From NCBI GenBank assembly GCA_949592205.1, contig CATIUR010000001.1, forward strand, positions 45,959,001 through 46,023,000: a stretch of DNA of 64,000 nucleotides. The letters run 5' to 3'. The stretch's first letter is position 1. Each line of letters opens with the position of its first letter. The position numbers were made by a program, and so were the translations under genes. Source of the stretch: Helichrysum umbraculigerum. Its lineage: Eukaryota > Streptophyta > Magnoliopsida > Asterales > Asteraceae. Shown one piece after another: positions 43,532-54,445 of this stretch. The notes under the pieces are model-generated. The model was given only the letters and a program-made list of their open reading frames with translations, did no database searches and was not told where the DNA came from.

Positions 43532-43817
43532 GATTCTTCAATAAAAGAAATAAAGATACATGAGATTTTGTAGGAGCTTGTAATTGTCACAGATGTACAT
43601 GTATAAAAGCAGTAATACATAACATCATATGGTAAATGACAATTTATATGAGTTGAAATAACAAGGAATATTTGATGGATAACGCGAGTTCAAAGGTTAC
43701 ATCCTACAGAGATATTACAAAAGGTGTCGGGAATTGTTACATCCGACTAGTTTATAGAGTAGTGCTAGATAGTCATTAGATTACGAGATGGATTACAAGA
43801 CAAAGACTACACTAGTC
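43532..43817 (-). other. Tekay leader between small ORF and gag
   Basis: 286 bp without an ORF of note; part of the 5' untranslated leader on the minus strand. Confidence 0.6.
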
Positions 43818-44396
43818 TTAATGTAGATTAATTTGTTCCATCAGCGCGACAAGACGGTCCACGGTTTCTGCCAGCCTGTTGGTTTGCCTGGCATTGTCTT
43901 CAACTAAGGCCAGTCGTTGTGCTAGTACACGAGAGTGATCCTCAGTCTCCTGTGAACGCTGTTCACATTCCTCTAGTCGGTTTCTTACAAGTTCATCCGC
44001 ACCTAATTCGGCGGTCATTGAATCCTGGATTATGCTTACAGAGAGGCCGGTATCTTCTTGTTCTCGCTGGAGTTGTGATATGTGGTCAAGAGCTTGACGA
44101 AGCAGGTAGGTCATTCGGTGTTGTTCCACTTCAAGACTTTCGAGTTTTTGCTCCTGACGGCGGAATTGGGTAGCCAATATTGGCAACGTGAGATGTGCCG
44201 AGTTCTGAGAGTTTTGTACAGGATAAGGGCTGTTTCGAGGCGACCTTGTGTTCCTCCTGGCTACTCGTGGGTTCCGTGACCCATGTGAGTGAGAGTGTGA
44301 CGGATTAGGTGGTGTGTTTGCCATTCCTGTGGCAGAATGTAAGTAAGACGAGGCTAATATATATACATATATCATATCCAGCCTATTGTCTAGCAC
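43818..44396 (-). CDS. Tekay upstream ORF, coiled-coil protein of up to 192 aa
   Basis: It lies between the primer site and gag-pol on the same strand. The ORF can start at 44396, but the ATG at 44324 (MANTPPNPSHSHSHG, 168 residues) follows better, since the first 24 residues are unlike the rest. The N-terminus is basic with Arg, Ser and His (ARRNTRSPRNSP), a nucleic-acid-binding character. From about residue 80 there are heptads (QEQKLESLEVEQHRMTYLL, RLALVEDNARQTNRLAETV) predicting a long coiled coil. I do not recognise it as a known retroviral domain; a gag accessory or an upstream regulatory ORF are both possible. Confidence 0.55.
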   Translation of the reverse strand: MLDNRLDMIYVYILASSYLHSATGMANTPPNPSHSHSHGSRNPRVARRNTRSPRNSPYPVQNSQNSAHLTLPILATQFRRQEQKLESLEVEQHRMTYLLRQALDHISQLQREQEDTGLSVSIIQDSMTAELGADELVRNRLEECEQRSQETEDHSRVLAQRLALVEDNARQTNRLAETVDRLVALMEQINLH

Positions 44397-44628
44397 GTAT
44401 CAAGTAATGGTCCGGTTCTCTCGTGGTCAGAGTTAACTAACGTATCCCCGTTCAACATAATCATTTCAGACCTTACATCATCTTTCCTTAATTGTACATA
44501 GTTGATCAGGCTATGTTAAATTAAAGTCGTATGCTGTAATTTCTGAACCAGTCATATCTAATAAGAGAATACTGCCTAACGGTCATAGTCTAGGCCCACT
44601 AAATGCAACCTAGTTCACTATAACCTTA
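44397..44628 (-). other. Tekay 5' leader next to the primer site
   Basis: Untranslated. It aligns by eye, at high identity, with 55625-55850 of the non-autonomous element (for example GTTCTCTCGTGGTCAGAGT and CTGCCTAACGGTCATAGTC in both). Shared leader sequence suggests a common packaging signal. Confidence 0.7.
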
Positions 44629-44641
44629 GGCTCTGATACCA
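44629..44641 (-). other. Primer binding site, initiator tRNA-Met, Tekay
   Basis: TGGTATCAGAGCC on the minus strand, three bases after the 5' LTR end; complementary to the 3' end of plant initiator tRNA-Met. Confidence 0.93.
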
Positions 44642-44644
44642 ATC

Positions 44645-47016
44645 TGTAACACCCCCGAAATTCACTGTTTTGCGGAAGCATAGTTTGGGGTGTTACTAAT
44701 CAATTATCACAGCACAAAGGTAAAGTAAACGACATCTATATGCAACGTTTGTAAATTAGTTACATTCCATAGATATATTGTTTGAAAACTTAGTGTTTTC
44801 GTATACAAGATGTAGTTTCCCTAGAGTCCGCGCGTGTAGCGGGAGATTCTATTACATAATCAAAATATACAAAAGATAATGCTAAGAATCTCCGTTAATG
44901 CAGTTGTGTTGAAATCATGCGACTCTAGCTAAAATCCTGGAGTAATCCTACTCCATCCGGGTACCTGAGAAAACATGCTAAAAAGTGTCAACCAAAAGGT
45001 TGGTGAATCTCACAGGTTTGTAAGTAATATCGGCTTTGAACACGAGATTTCATTAGTAGTGCCCGTAGGCGTAAAATCAGCCATTGCAATCCAGCAATCG
45101 TAAAATCAGTATTTGCAATCCAGCAAATGTAAATAAATAAGTTTATACCGTTGCCATGAGGCTCATAATCGAAGCTTAACCCGTAAGTAATAAGTTTGCT
45201 CCCGTGACATGCTCGTAGTTGAGCAAGCATCAGTAACGAATAAGTAGTCACCCGTTTCTACGTGTAAATCAGTACGTGGCAGCGCTACTGCCCCGGGTGG
45301 GGAGGGTCATTTCCCTAATGGATCCATTAACTAGTGTTCGCGCTTAAGTCCATAACTAACGATATATGATGGAGAGACTTCTGCTTGTAAGTAAACTCAT
45401 GCAATTTCGTTTGGTATAGTAAACAGTTTAGTACTTGTGTTCAAGAAAATCAGTAGCATGTATCTCCCCCAGTAAGATAAAACAGTAAAAGTGGGGCCGT
45501 AAGACTCACCTGAGTCTTGTAGTAATCAGTTGCAATTAGCAAGTAGTAAGTAAAGCAAGTAGGTTCTCCGAACCCGTAACCTTCAAATGCCTAATCATAT
45601 GAGGTTATGTAAGTATGTGTCTCGCGAGACGTTTTGTTTAGTTGTACACAACTAGTATATCCAATGTTTGTCCGTATGTTTGTAATTGTTCGTTTGTTGA
45701 AAAACATGTTTGGGCCCGTTGGTGACGGTTTGTAGCAAAATTTCTAAAATGTTGACTTTGCTACAATAAATTGCTACAGTACTGCTACAGTAAAATTTGA
45801 CTTTTTTGTACAGTAACTTTGACTTTAAAATTTTGGTTTTCTGTGTTTTCTGCGACATAATATGCGACACAAGGATTTGTATGCGACACAAGGGTTGTGT
45901 CGCAGATGGCATGCGACATAATGATACGACACAAGGACTGTGTCGCATCGGATGCGATATGCTAATTTAATAGCGACATAAGGGTTGTGTCGTATAATGT
46001 TTACGACACAAAGGTACGACACAGAGTACGACATAAAATACGACACAACATGGTTTATGCGACATAGTATGCGACACAAGGCTTGTGTCGCATTGATGAA
46101 CACCAGCCCAGAAACTTTCGGGTTTCAAGAATTTCGGACCAAAAACGCAAATCTAACCCATTTTTGAGCTATAAAATCGTGTATTCTTCATGTATTAAGT
46201 TATATCTATGTTGTGTACACCATATTACATCAAAATAATACCTCAAAATGAGTAAATCTAAGTTTTTAGAGAAATCCTTACAATTGCAAATCGAGGCCGA
46301 AAAAGGAAGAAAACGAGTATGTTGCCTTTGTAAATCTTGTTCCTCTCTTGGTGGTGATTCCGAAAATGTGAATCTTGTGGGTTGCTTTGATGATTCCGAA
46401 AATTTGTAAGAAATGGGTGGAGAGAGTTTAGAATGTGTGTGTGTGTTTTGTATAAGTGAAAATGAAAGAAGAAGATTGAGAGGTGGTGGGGTGTTGGCTG
46501 ATCCCAAAAGGGAAGGAGGGAAAAACACTCCTCAAAACCCAGTGTTTACTCCGTGTCCTAATCGTTTAATCGTTCGTTTTTAGTATTTAACCAAATAGTT
46601 ATGTTTTAAAATGTACCTGGAGTATTTAAATAAAATACCTTGAAATTAATAATAATAAAAACATTTGTCGAGATATTTAAATTATTAAGTCGCGTTTATT
46701 ACGTTTTGTTGCGTTAGTTAAAATGTCGTCGCGATAATATATAAATAATGCTCGTTCGGTTGCGTATTTTATATAACAAAATACGCTCTCATTATTTAAG
46801 TAAATTTCTGTCACCAACGTCCAAGTAAACTGTGTCGGACTCCGTCCGGTTAATTCGCACGATTTATCCAAATCGCGTAAGTACACACATATATATATAA
46901 ATCACCTTATATATATATATACAAATAGAGCCTGTAATTAGTCCTATTACATACTAATTACAACTAGTTACAAACAATTAGGCATAATTAATTATCCTAA
47001 TTATGCAGGTGTTACA
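44645..47016 (-). repeat. Tekay 5' LTR
   Basis: 2372 bp, almost identical to 36719-39088; I noticed T/C and A/G changes near 45385, A/C near 46616 and one extra AT pair near 46919. Contains the CGACACA array at 45851-46093. Confidence 0.95.
45851..46093. repeat. CGACA(C/T)A array, 5' LTR copy
   Basis: Same array as at 37925-38167. Confidence 0.85.
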
Positions 47017-47021
47017 TTTAA
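47017..47021. repeat. Target site duplication TTTAA (right) of Tekay element
   Basis: Pairs with 36714-36718; without the insertion the LTR3 text reads on as in LTR1 and LTR2. Confidence 0.94.
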
Positions 47022-49420
47022 GTACTTATTTCCACACTTTTTTGGACTATTCTTTGATGAAAACATTTCAAAACAATCATTTATCATCATAAATCATCAA
47101 GATAGTCTAAATATGGGCGTTGCCACAAAAATCAATAAAAACATCCATTTTGCACGCAAACCGAGGCGAAAACTATCACCTTAAATATTCCATTCTTGAT
47201 TATCCTATCGAAGTAGATCTTAATACATATTTTATGATTCAGTAGGAAAATCCAAGATCGGTGGTGAAGGAATCAAGAGAAACGGGTGAAGAACGAAGAA
47301 GATATGCAGTCTAGAAGCCCGCCGATCGTCATCCGGAACACGCAAAAGTCAAACACTTCCAAATTTGGCAAACTCAGTGTCATTAAAAGCGTAACGGAAA
47401 AACGAAGCCAACGGCGCAAGAATCAAGCAAATCGGAGCCCAAACGAAGAAGATACGGACGAACCAAGCAACCGAGAAACAAGCGGAGGCCAAACCAAGCA
47501 CCAACCCCCCCCTGCCCACCTAGGTACCGTATAATGTACCCTAGGTGCCATATACGGCCCTTGGGGTGCCGTATACGGGGCCTGGTGGCTTGTGAGGTGC
47601 CGTTTGCCCCCCCTGGTCCGGTACCCCCCGTATGCGCTTTGATGCTTGTTCTTCATGCTTTGTGACTTGTACCAAGCTTCCTACTCTTTCCCTATAAATA
47701 GAGGTTCTCCTCACTCATTTCAAAACACACCTTACACCTTTCATTTCACACACTTCTCTTTCTCTCTCTAGAATTCTCTCTCTAGCACTACTCTTAGGAG
47801 TTAGAGGAGAATTGTTCTTGTAGTTAGTTCTCTCTCTAGTTTCTCTCTCTAGCACTACTCTTAGGAGTTAGGGGAGAACTAGAGAGATATAAGTTAGCGG
47901 TTAGAGCTAGAGGAAAGTTGTAATTGGGTAATCAAGCTGTAGCAAGGTTATTCAAGTCAGACTGTTGTAATCCTCAGTATTACTCTTCTAATCCGGTGAT
48001 ATTATCTTACTTTCTTACTGTTATAATGTTTACTTTGCATATTGTTTCAGTACGATTTATGATTGTTGCCGTGCTGATTAGTTAGATTAATATGTGATTG
48101 TTGGAATGTAGATGTTAGGATTAGGGATGATGTTTAATTAATATATCTTATATATGATTGGTAGTTGTTATGCTGCATACATGTTTAGACTTATCGTGGA
48201 TGTAGATTTAATTAATCACCCTTTCTGTTCTCTCACGTGACTGTTGCCTTAGGATAGGATCTGATCAACCCTAACTACGAATACACAGTTATCTCCTGTT
48301 TGTATGAAATTGTGAGATCGCCATAACACGTCAGAATACTTGGTATAGCGTTGGAAATACCGCTGGTAGAGTACAAATACGTGGAAGCCAAGGAAATGTC
48401 GGTGGCCTATCTCACCATGGATTACCTGGAAGCAACCCTTCCAGACACGGGTCTAGGTCTTGTTAAGCCGTGAAAATGCTATAGTACACCGTTAAACTAC
48501 CTCTAGTTATAAAGCTGTGTAAAGATACAATAGGTCTTTAAAACACCGTAGATATACCTAGGGTTAGAGTACTGTGGAAAATAAGGTCACTATACACTTT
48601 ACGCATGCCTAGGGATGAACGACCGATTGCAAAGGAGGATCTAATCCATGACGGAAGTATTAAGAACTTAAACAGATAAAACATGAGTTAGGAAATGAAA
48701 GCAAGGATGCCGGCTGTGTTCTCATATGCTTAAAACCCCTAAACTCTGCTTAACCGATAGTTTAACTTATTCAGCATACAACCAGTATCACTCTGTTAAA
48801 ATTGGATAGACATAGGTGTTAAGAAAGGTCAGTGTTGTGGACTGTCGCCTTATTCCTTAACCCCATTCAGAGGGTCGCTTGGTCTCCGAAAGAGACGGTG
48901 AGGTGGGTCTGAAGACAGTCCCATCTGATCAGAATCAGGATAACCTAGGATTCAGTGACATATGCTTTAGGGTTACACCTAGACGTAGGGTCCTAGCGTT
49001 TACACCGACTGTTTAGAAGATTCTTAACCAGAGTAATCACCAATCATCTATATAATATCATCCCAAAATCCTAATCGTCGAAGTTTCAGCAATCACTCTC
49101 TACCTGCTGCTTATATTCTCGTTTACTTTTCTGCATTTTAATTTCTGTCTTTAGATTAGATTAGATTAAACCAAAACCCATACCTACCTTGTTTTAAACC
49201 CATCCTATTGTCAAGTTATCTTTGGTAGGTTCCAATTCAATTCAATTCGTTCCGATTTTGGATGACACTCGAGTTATACTTGCCGCTTTACCCACAAGGT
49301 AGGTAGCTTGCATAGTTTGAGCCCAGCAAATATAAATTTTTAAAACCGTTCGCGCATCTCGGTAGCCGTCGGTGCAACGACCCGGATTCTAAAACCCGAC
49401 CGACCGCTGGGACCGCGACA
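47022..49420 (+). repeat. E1 LTR3, remainder
   Basis: It continues LTR3 after the Tekay insertion and ends GACCGCGACA like the other two, then CCATT and E0 rather than a primer site, so this is the true 3' LTR of the array. TATA box at 47692-47701. The GTATAC array has lost one core near 47530, and the C tract is shorter than in LTR1. Confidence 0.93.
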
Positions 49421-49425
49421 CCATT
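49421..49425. repeat. Target site duplication CCATT (right) of E1
   Basis: Pairs with 3640-3644. Confidence 0.95.
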
Positions 49426-49879
49426 CATTTATCAAAGTCTTTGAACTTGTAAAATCATTAAAAGTAACCGAATAAATCAACACGTGTCTTTAACCATTTG
49501 GTAATTGCATGAATACTTGTTTATGCCCGTTTATTGTTAACTTGATATATTTGAGGTAATTACATGGTTTTTATAAACCTCATGCTCACTTAGATTAAGT
49601 TGCCATAAACGAAAGTAAGGATAATTGCTAGTTATTTGAAAATGATGAGTTTACTTGGATTTAAGTGCTAGTATTGTTTTTGCTTTATTACCCTTGGAAT
49701 AGGTTAGACACTAATGTTTGTGAAAATTGCGGATTGAGGATTGGTTGTGCCTTTGGTTTTGCATAAATAATTTGCGGATATATCTATATTTTAAAGCCTA
49801 CATTTCCAATTTTTGTTTAAAATTTGGAAATGTACTTAGCAAATTGTTATGACTTATGCCTCTCATTTTCTTGTTACAG
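49426..49879 (+). other. E0 non-coding region upstream of ORF2, resumed
   Basis: Aligns with 8960-9394 of E1 at lower identity. It ends TTTTCTTGTTACAG before the ORF2 ATG; the acceptor-like site is conserved with one change. Confidence 0.8.
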
Positions 49880-50227
49880 ATGGATCTATCGCACCCTTCA
49901 TTTTGGAAGCTTGCTTCGTCCCCGGGAAATATTGAGTCAATCAGAAAATGGATGGGACAATATTTGGGGAGCAATAGAGTTATCATATGGCAAGATATGA
50001 GACGGCTGGGTATTAGGGACGAATTAGAGGATTTATTGAAGTACGAGACAGAAGGTCAGGAGCACGCTGCTTTCTTTCAACTTTTCACCATTGACGAGGC
50101 CATATATCGTGAGGTTATCACAAAGTTTATGATGACCTACGAGTTCCATGAGAGGATGGATATCACAGATAGGAAGAAAATCTCTTTTAGGTACCGTGGG
50201 AAGAAACATCATATATCTATTGGTGAT
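49880..50227 (+). pseudogene. E0 ORF2 remnant, N-terminal 116 residues
   Basis: Starts MDLSHPSFWKLASSPGN and follows E1 ORF2 through FRYRGKKHHISIGD without a stop, at clearly lower identity than the two E1 copies to each other. It is cut at 50227 by the B LTR. Changes relative to E1 are mostly amino-acid-conserving by eye, which suggests the ORF was under selection before insertion. The rest should lie beyond the 3' end of B, outside the window. Confidence 0.8.
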
Positions 50228-50608
50228 TGATTGAACGTAAAAAGTCACGTTTTTGCGTACATAACTCCCACCTTTTTAGCCCAAAAATGGATGAAAACAT
50301 TCAATATCAATACTTTTTCACCATAATTCATCATTAGGGCTAAAAATAAGGCGTTGCTTCAAAAATCAAGTAAAATGGCCAAATAACGTACAAAATAGAG
50401 CACAAACGATACGTTCACATTCTACGAGCACTTTTAAAGCATAATACCTTGAAATTATACTTAGATTATCTCATTATGATCTTCAGGTAATTATGATCTC
50501 GTGGATATAAAGAACGATGAAAACGGAGCTAGAACGAAGAAGATAGGCCAAAACAAGTTACGATCCAGCACGCAAGACCTACGATCCAGTGCACAAGACC
50601 ACGACCAA

Positions 50609-50727
50609 GGGGATACCACCCCACAGGGGCTGTATACCCCCCCTTAGGGGCCGTATACCCCCCTTATGGGGTCGTATACCCCCCTTTTGGGGCCGTATAC
50701 ACCCCTTTTGGGGTGGTATACCCCCTC
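50609..50727. repeat. GTATAC tandem array in B U3
   Basis: Same array as at 191-310, differing at a few bases (for example CACCCC in place of CCCCCC in one unit). Confidence 0.85.
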
Positions 50728-50877
50728 TATGGTGCCGGATTCGCCCCGTTTGCTACCGAATACGCCCTATTTGCTACCGAATACGCCCCTTTTGGTGTCG
50801 AATTTTATAGCTCGAGGGTGTATTTCAGTATAAAATTGGGAGCGAGGGTGTTGAATGTAAATTTGTATCTTGAAAGC

Positions 50878-50887
50878 CTATAAATAG
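50878..50887 (+). promoter_or_regulatory. TATA box of B 5' LTR
   Basis: CTATAAATAG, same context as at 460. Confidence 0.75.
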
Positions 50888-51102
50888 AGGCTTCACCTCC
50901 TCATTTCTCATCACCTCTCACCAACAACATTTCACACACTACACACTTTCTCTCACTAGATTAGTTAGTAGCTTTCTCTCTCTAACACTACTCTTAGGAG
51001 TTAGAGGAGAAATAGTAGGAGGGGTTGCTTTGTAATATTCGTTGGAGATACTTTGGGAAGTGCTTTTGTAATAGCGGAGGCTCTACTCGTTGTAATCATT
51101 CA

Positions 51103-51107
51103 GCTTA
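51103..51107. repeat. Target site duplication GCTTA (left) of the non-autonomous element
   Basis: Pairs with 59183-59187. Confidence 0.93.
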
Positions 51108-51899
51108 TGTCACACCCCCTATTTCATGGCTTGCGGAAGCGATTGTTTTGGGGTGTGACTAATCAATAAACAAAGCACCAAGATATACAGTGAACGACTC
51201 TACATGAGACGTTGGGAAAATAGTACATTACATTAATACTCCAAAGTACATAACCACTAATACATAAGTAATGCCGTAAAGTCTTCAAATAGCTACATGC
51301 ATGTGACTCGGGCTAATAAGTAGAACCTACTGGGCCATCCTACTATATCTACGTACCTGAGAATGCATTACTAAAAGCGTCAACCAAAAGGTTAGTGAAT
51401 CTCACAGGTTTGTAGTAAGTAAATCAATTGAACACAATATTAGTACAACAGTTTAACAAAAGCAGTAAAGTAATAAATGTATTTGTACAATTTAAGTAAA
51501 GCAGTAAGGGTGATTGTACGTATGTAATCAGTCAGTAATCAATCATTGCGTAAATCCAATAAAGTAGTAACCCATGGTAGTAAGCAGGTAGTAGTCTGTA
51601 ATCAATCATTGCAAAAATGCAATAGGGTAGTTGATATACATTGCTGTGAGCATCATTGTCGAAGCTTAACAAGTCTGTAATTTGCCCCCGTGAGTGCTAA
51701 TCCAAAAACACTCATATGAAATGAGTAGAAAACGTCCGTTTATACGAGTACGGTTCGTGGTGGCGCTACCACCCCTGACGGGGATTGTCAGTCCCATATG
51801 GATCCATATACTAAAACTCGCGCTTATCCCATAACTAACAACTATGATTCAGAGGCCTTCATTGGATTACACGTAACTCAAGCAGTTCAGTATATCGAG

Positions 51900-52355
51900 A
51901 AGTCTGTAAGTCGGTAAGTCTGTAAAGTCTATAAAGTAGTATGTCCATAAAGTCTGTAAGTCGGTAAAGCAGTAAGTTGGTAAGTCGGTAACTCAATAAG
52001 TGTAAGTTGGTAAGTCGGTAACTCAATAAGTGTAAGTTGGTAAGTTGTTAAAACAATGAGTTTGTAAATTTGTAAGGTAAGTAAGTCTATAAAGTAGAGA
52101 GTCGGTAGATTTGTAAGTCTGTAAAACAGTGAGTTTGAAAGTTGGTAACAAAGTAAGTTTAAAAAGTCAGTCAAACAGTAAGTTTAATAGTCGATGAAAT
52201 AGTAAGTACGTACAGTAGTAACTTTTGTAAAGTAAACTAGTAAAGTTGGTAAGTTTGTAAAATAGTGAGTCCCTAAGTCGATAAAACAGTAATTTATTGA
52301 GTCGGTAAGTCAGTAAAACAATAAGTAGATAAGTTGGTAAGATAGTAAGTTTATA
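51900..52355. repeat. Degenerate GTAAGT/GGTAAGTCGGTAA tandem array
   Basis: Tens of imperfect 10-12-bp units built on GTAAGT, GTAAAG and GTAACT words. A ~31-bp unit around CGGTAACTCAATAAGTGTAA occurs twice here but once in the other LTR (56658-57090). Confidence 0.8.
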
Positions 52356-53136
52356 CACAACTTTCAGTAAACAAGTAATGCATCTCCCCCAAAATAGTAA
52401 AAACTGTAAAAAGGGGCCGTGAGACTCACCTGTGGGTGCGAGCGTTTCTAACGGCAAGTAATATCGAATCCAAAATCTCCTAACGTCCTAAATGAAAGAT
52501 ATATATTATTATAAGTATTCGATGGCTTGTCAAATTATGCAAATGATGTGACCGTTTTGTGAGACCATTTAAGTCGAAATGTGTACTATTAGTTGGTGTT
52601 TCTTGAATTTAGAACATTTGTATTCCTCGAGTAGTGTCATTTGTCATACATATGTATATCTGCATATATACATATATTTATATATATATTCGTATATATA
52701 AATCATTTAAGTTCACTTTATACTTTTGAAAAAAAAAACAAAAAAGTATATGTATATATAAAAGATACGAGTAATATTGTATATATATGGAAAAAAAGTT
52801 ATTGCATATATATGTATATATAAACATATATACCATTGTAATAAGTAGTATATAAATACATCCGTTTCATTTGTTGTAAAAACATATAATTTTAAAAGTA
52901 TATGTATATACTCGTATTATCTTGTCGTTGTGTCTATATATATAAATATATATAATTAATCCTTAATGATAAGGTTATTATTTAATCAACAATTAAATGT
53001 TTAATAAAACATTAGTGATTTGTAAAAATATTACTTGTCATATACGTTTTTACTCCGATTTTTATGATATGTTTTTATCATATATGTGTGTGTGTGTGTA
53101 TTTATTATAATAGTTTCAAAAATGAAGTGGAAATAA

Positions 53137-53212
53137 AATGGGTCACAGGTAAGAATCGAACCTGTGACCTTCTGTTTAAAACTCACCTCTCAACAATTAG
53201 GCTAAACACCTC
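53137..53212 (-). other. tRNA-like module 1 (A box and B box), not a functional tRNA
   Basis: On the minus strand: A-box-like TAGCCTAATTG, then B-box-like GGTTCGATTCT within a long hairpin GGTCACAGG ... CCTGTGACC, and a T run (CCATTTTA) behind. No acceptor stem pairing, so not a tRNA gene. A copy with one stem mismatch is at 57876-57951. Confidence 0.6.
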
Positions 53213-53282
53213 TTTTGGTATAAGTCTTGCATATATATGTATATATGTATTAATGACTAACTTGTAAAAATAAGATGAATTA

Positions 53283-53357
53283 AAAAGTGGTCACGGGGCT
53301 CGAACCCGTGACCTTTGGCTTCCAACTGCGTCCCTAACCAACAGGCTAGAGCCTGTA
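53283..53357 (-). other. tRNA-like module 2 (A box and B box), not a functional tRNA
   Basis: On the minus strand: A-box-like TAGCCTGTTGG, perfect B box GGTTCGAGCCC inside the hairpin GGTCACGGG ... CCCGTGACC, then CACTTTTT, which could stop RNA polymerase III. The putative acceptor strands do not pair. Copy at 58022-58096. Confidence 0.65.
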
Positions 53358-54445
53358 TTTGGTTAATTTTTCCTAAGTGTATATATTTATCTCGGTTTTA
53401 ACTGCATATATTTTGTTTCTTTGTTCCATTAACCCATCACCCTTACGCAGTTCATCACCCCCACAGTTTTTTAACTTGTAATCTCGACATAGCAACTAAT
53501 ATAACAATAAATCATAATGATCGATTTCTATTTCTAAATATGGAAAACTTAACGAAGGAATGATGCTCACTGTGAAAATAGAAGCCGAGAGTGAGGGTGG
53601 TGTTCGACGGTGGTGAAGGTGGTTCGGTGGTTGTCCGAAGATGGTGATGGTAGCCGGTGGTTGTGTGCACCGAAAGGAAGAGATAGACGATGATGATTAT
53701 GTAAATGACGATGAAGATAATGTAAAATGATGATTGATGGTTGCTACTCTGCTGCTGCCGTGTATTATCATTGTTATTGTTATTGTTTTGTTAAATTTTT
53801 ATTGTCATGGTTTGATGATATAGAGGAGCCGTGAGATTGATAGATAGATAAAAGTGAATGATGATAAGAAGAAGTAAATGAAATGAAGTCAATAAGGGTG
53901 GTTGGGTTTGCTTTAGTCTTCAAACAAAAAGTCCAGATCCACATTTAGTGGAGATGGTCGGATCCATCAAAGAAAATGGGTAGTTTGTCTCCAATTCACA
54001 GTACAATATACCCGTGTTTGGGTACCCGATCGTTATGTAGTATAATATTCTTAAATGATAAATCTCTAATTATGTAATCGTATATGTTCTTAATCGAAGT
54101 ATTTCATAAAAATACTTTTAACTAGATATAAAAATATATCTTTGTTTTACTTAAAATATACAGATAGTTTTCTGTGTCCAAAAATGTTTTGAATTATTTT
54201 CTGAGTAAAGAATTATTATTTCTAACAATAATACTTCAGTTGGTGATGTTATGTACTAACTTTTATTTCTAAGTTTCTGAGTACTTTCGGATTGAATGTG
54301 CACGATTATTAAATAACCTTTTAATGTTATTATATATATATTTATATATATAATACTTGAATACTCTCGAAATATCGCGTATGTAATACGAGTATTTAAA
54401 GTTTAAATTTGACGCGAAAAATGAGCTTTTTGACCGGGTGTCACA

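Larger units (their letters stand above)
36719..47016 (-). mobile_element. Tekay-type chromovirus (Ty3/gypsy), apparently intact
   Basis: 10.3 kb with TSD TTTAA (36714-36718 and 47017-47021). LTRs of 2370 and 2372 bp begin TGTAACACCCCC and end GGGTGTTACA-like (GGTGTTACA) on the plus strand. On the minus strand: 5' LTR 47016-44645, initiator-Met primer site, a small ORF, an uninterrupted gag-pol of 1469 codons with a C-terminal chromodomain-like segment, polypurine tract, 3' LTR. By eye I found only three substitutions and one 2-bp AT-repeat difference between the LTRs, so it is the youngest insertion in the window. Confidence 0.95.
3645..49420 (+). mobile_element. E1: Athila-like non-autonomous LTR retrotransposon array with three LTRs
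   Basis: Order: LTR1 (3645-6080), internal-1 (6081-13525), LTR2 (13526-15950), internal-2 (15951-36689), LTR3 (36690-36718 plus 47022-49420). One pair of 5-bp duplications (CCATT) flanks the whole array, and no duplication flanks the middle LTR, so it entered as one event or grew by recombination between LTRs after insertion. Each internal region starts with a tRNA-Asp primer site and ends with a TAAGTGTGGGATA polypurine tract. Reverse transcriptase, integrase, protease and a recognisable gag are absent. Two younger elements lie inside: a copia element at 17487-30791 and a Tekay element at 36719-47016. Confidence 0.9.
50228..51107 (+). repeat. B 5' LTR, part 1 (U3 and start of R)
   Basis: From TGATTGAACGTAAAAAGTCA to GCTTA. 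It holds the GTATAC tandem array (50609-50727), TATA box at 50878-50887 and a CT-rich leader. From 50420 onward it is almost identical to 1-689. Confidence 0.88.
51108..54445 (-). repeat. LARD-like 3' LTR
   Basis: 3338 bp. Contents on the plus strand: a GTAAGT-rich array (51900-52355), AT microsatellites (52650-52960), two tRNA-like modules (53137-53212 and 53283-53357) and GAT/GGT-rich low-complexity DNA near 53590-53720. No protein gene supported; the ORFs over the GTAAGT array only mirror its repeats. Confidence 0.9.

Noticed and set aside
51929..52457. Minus-strand ORFs with LPTYxL repeats (also 56896-57138)
   Set aside because: They mirror the GTAAGT array; no start context or domain.
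52650..52960. AT-rich stretch as matrix attachment region or origin
   Set aside because: Only TATA-type microsatellite composition supports it.
53137..53357. Genuine tRNA genes
   Set aside because: B boxes are good but no acceptor-stem pairing or proper anticodon arm; kept only as tRNA-like modules.
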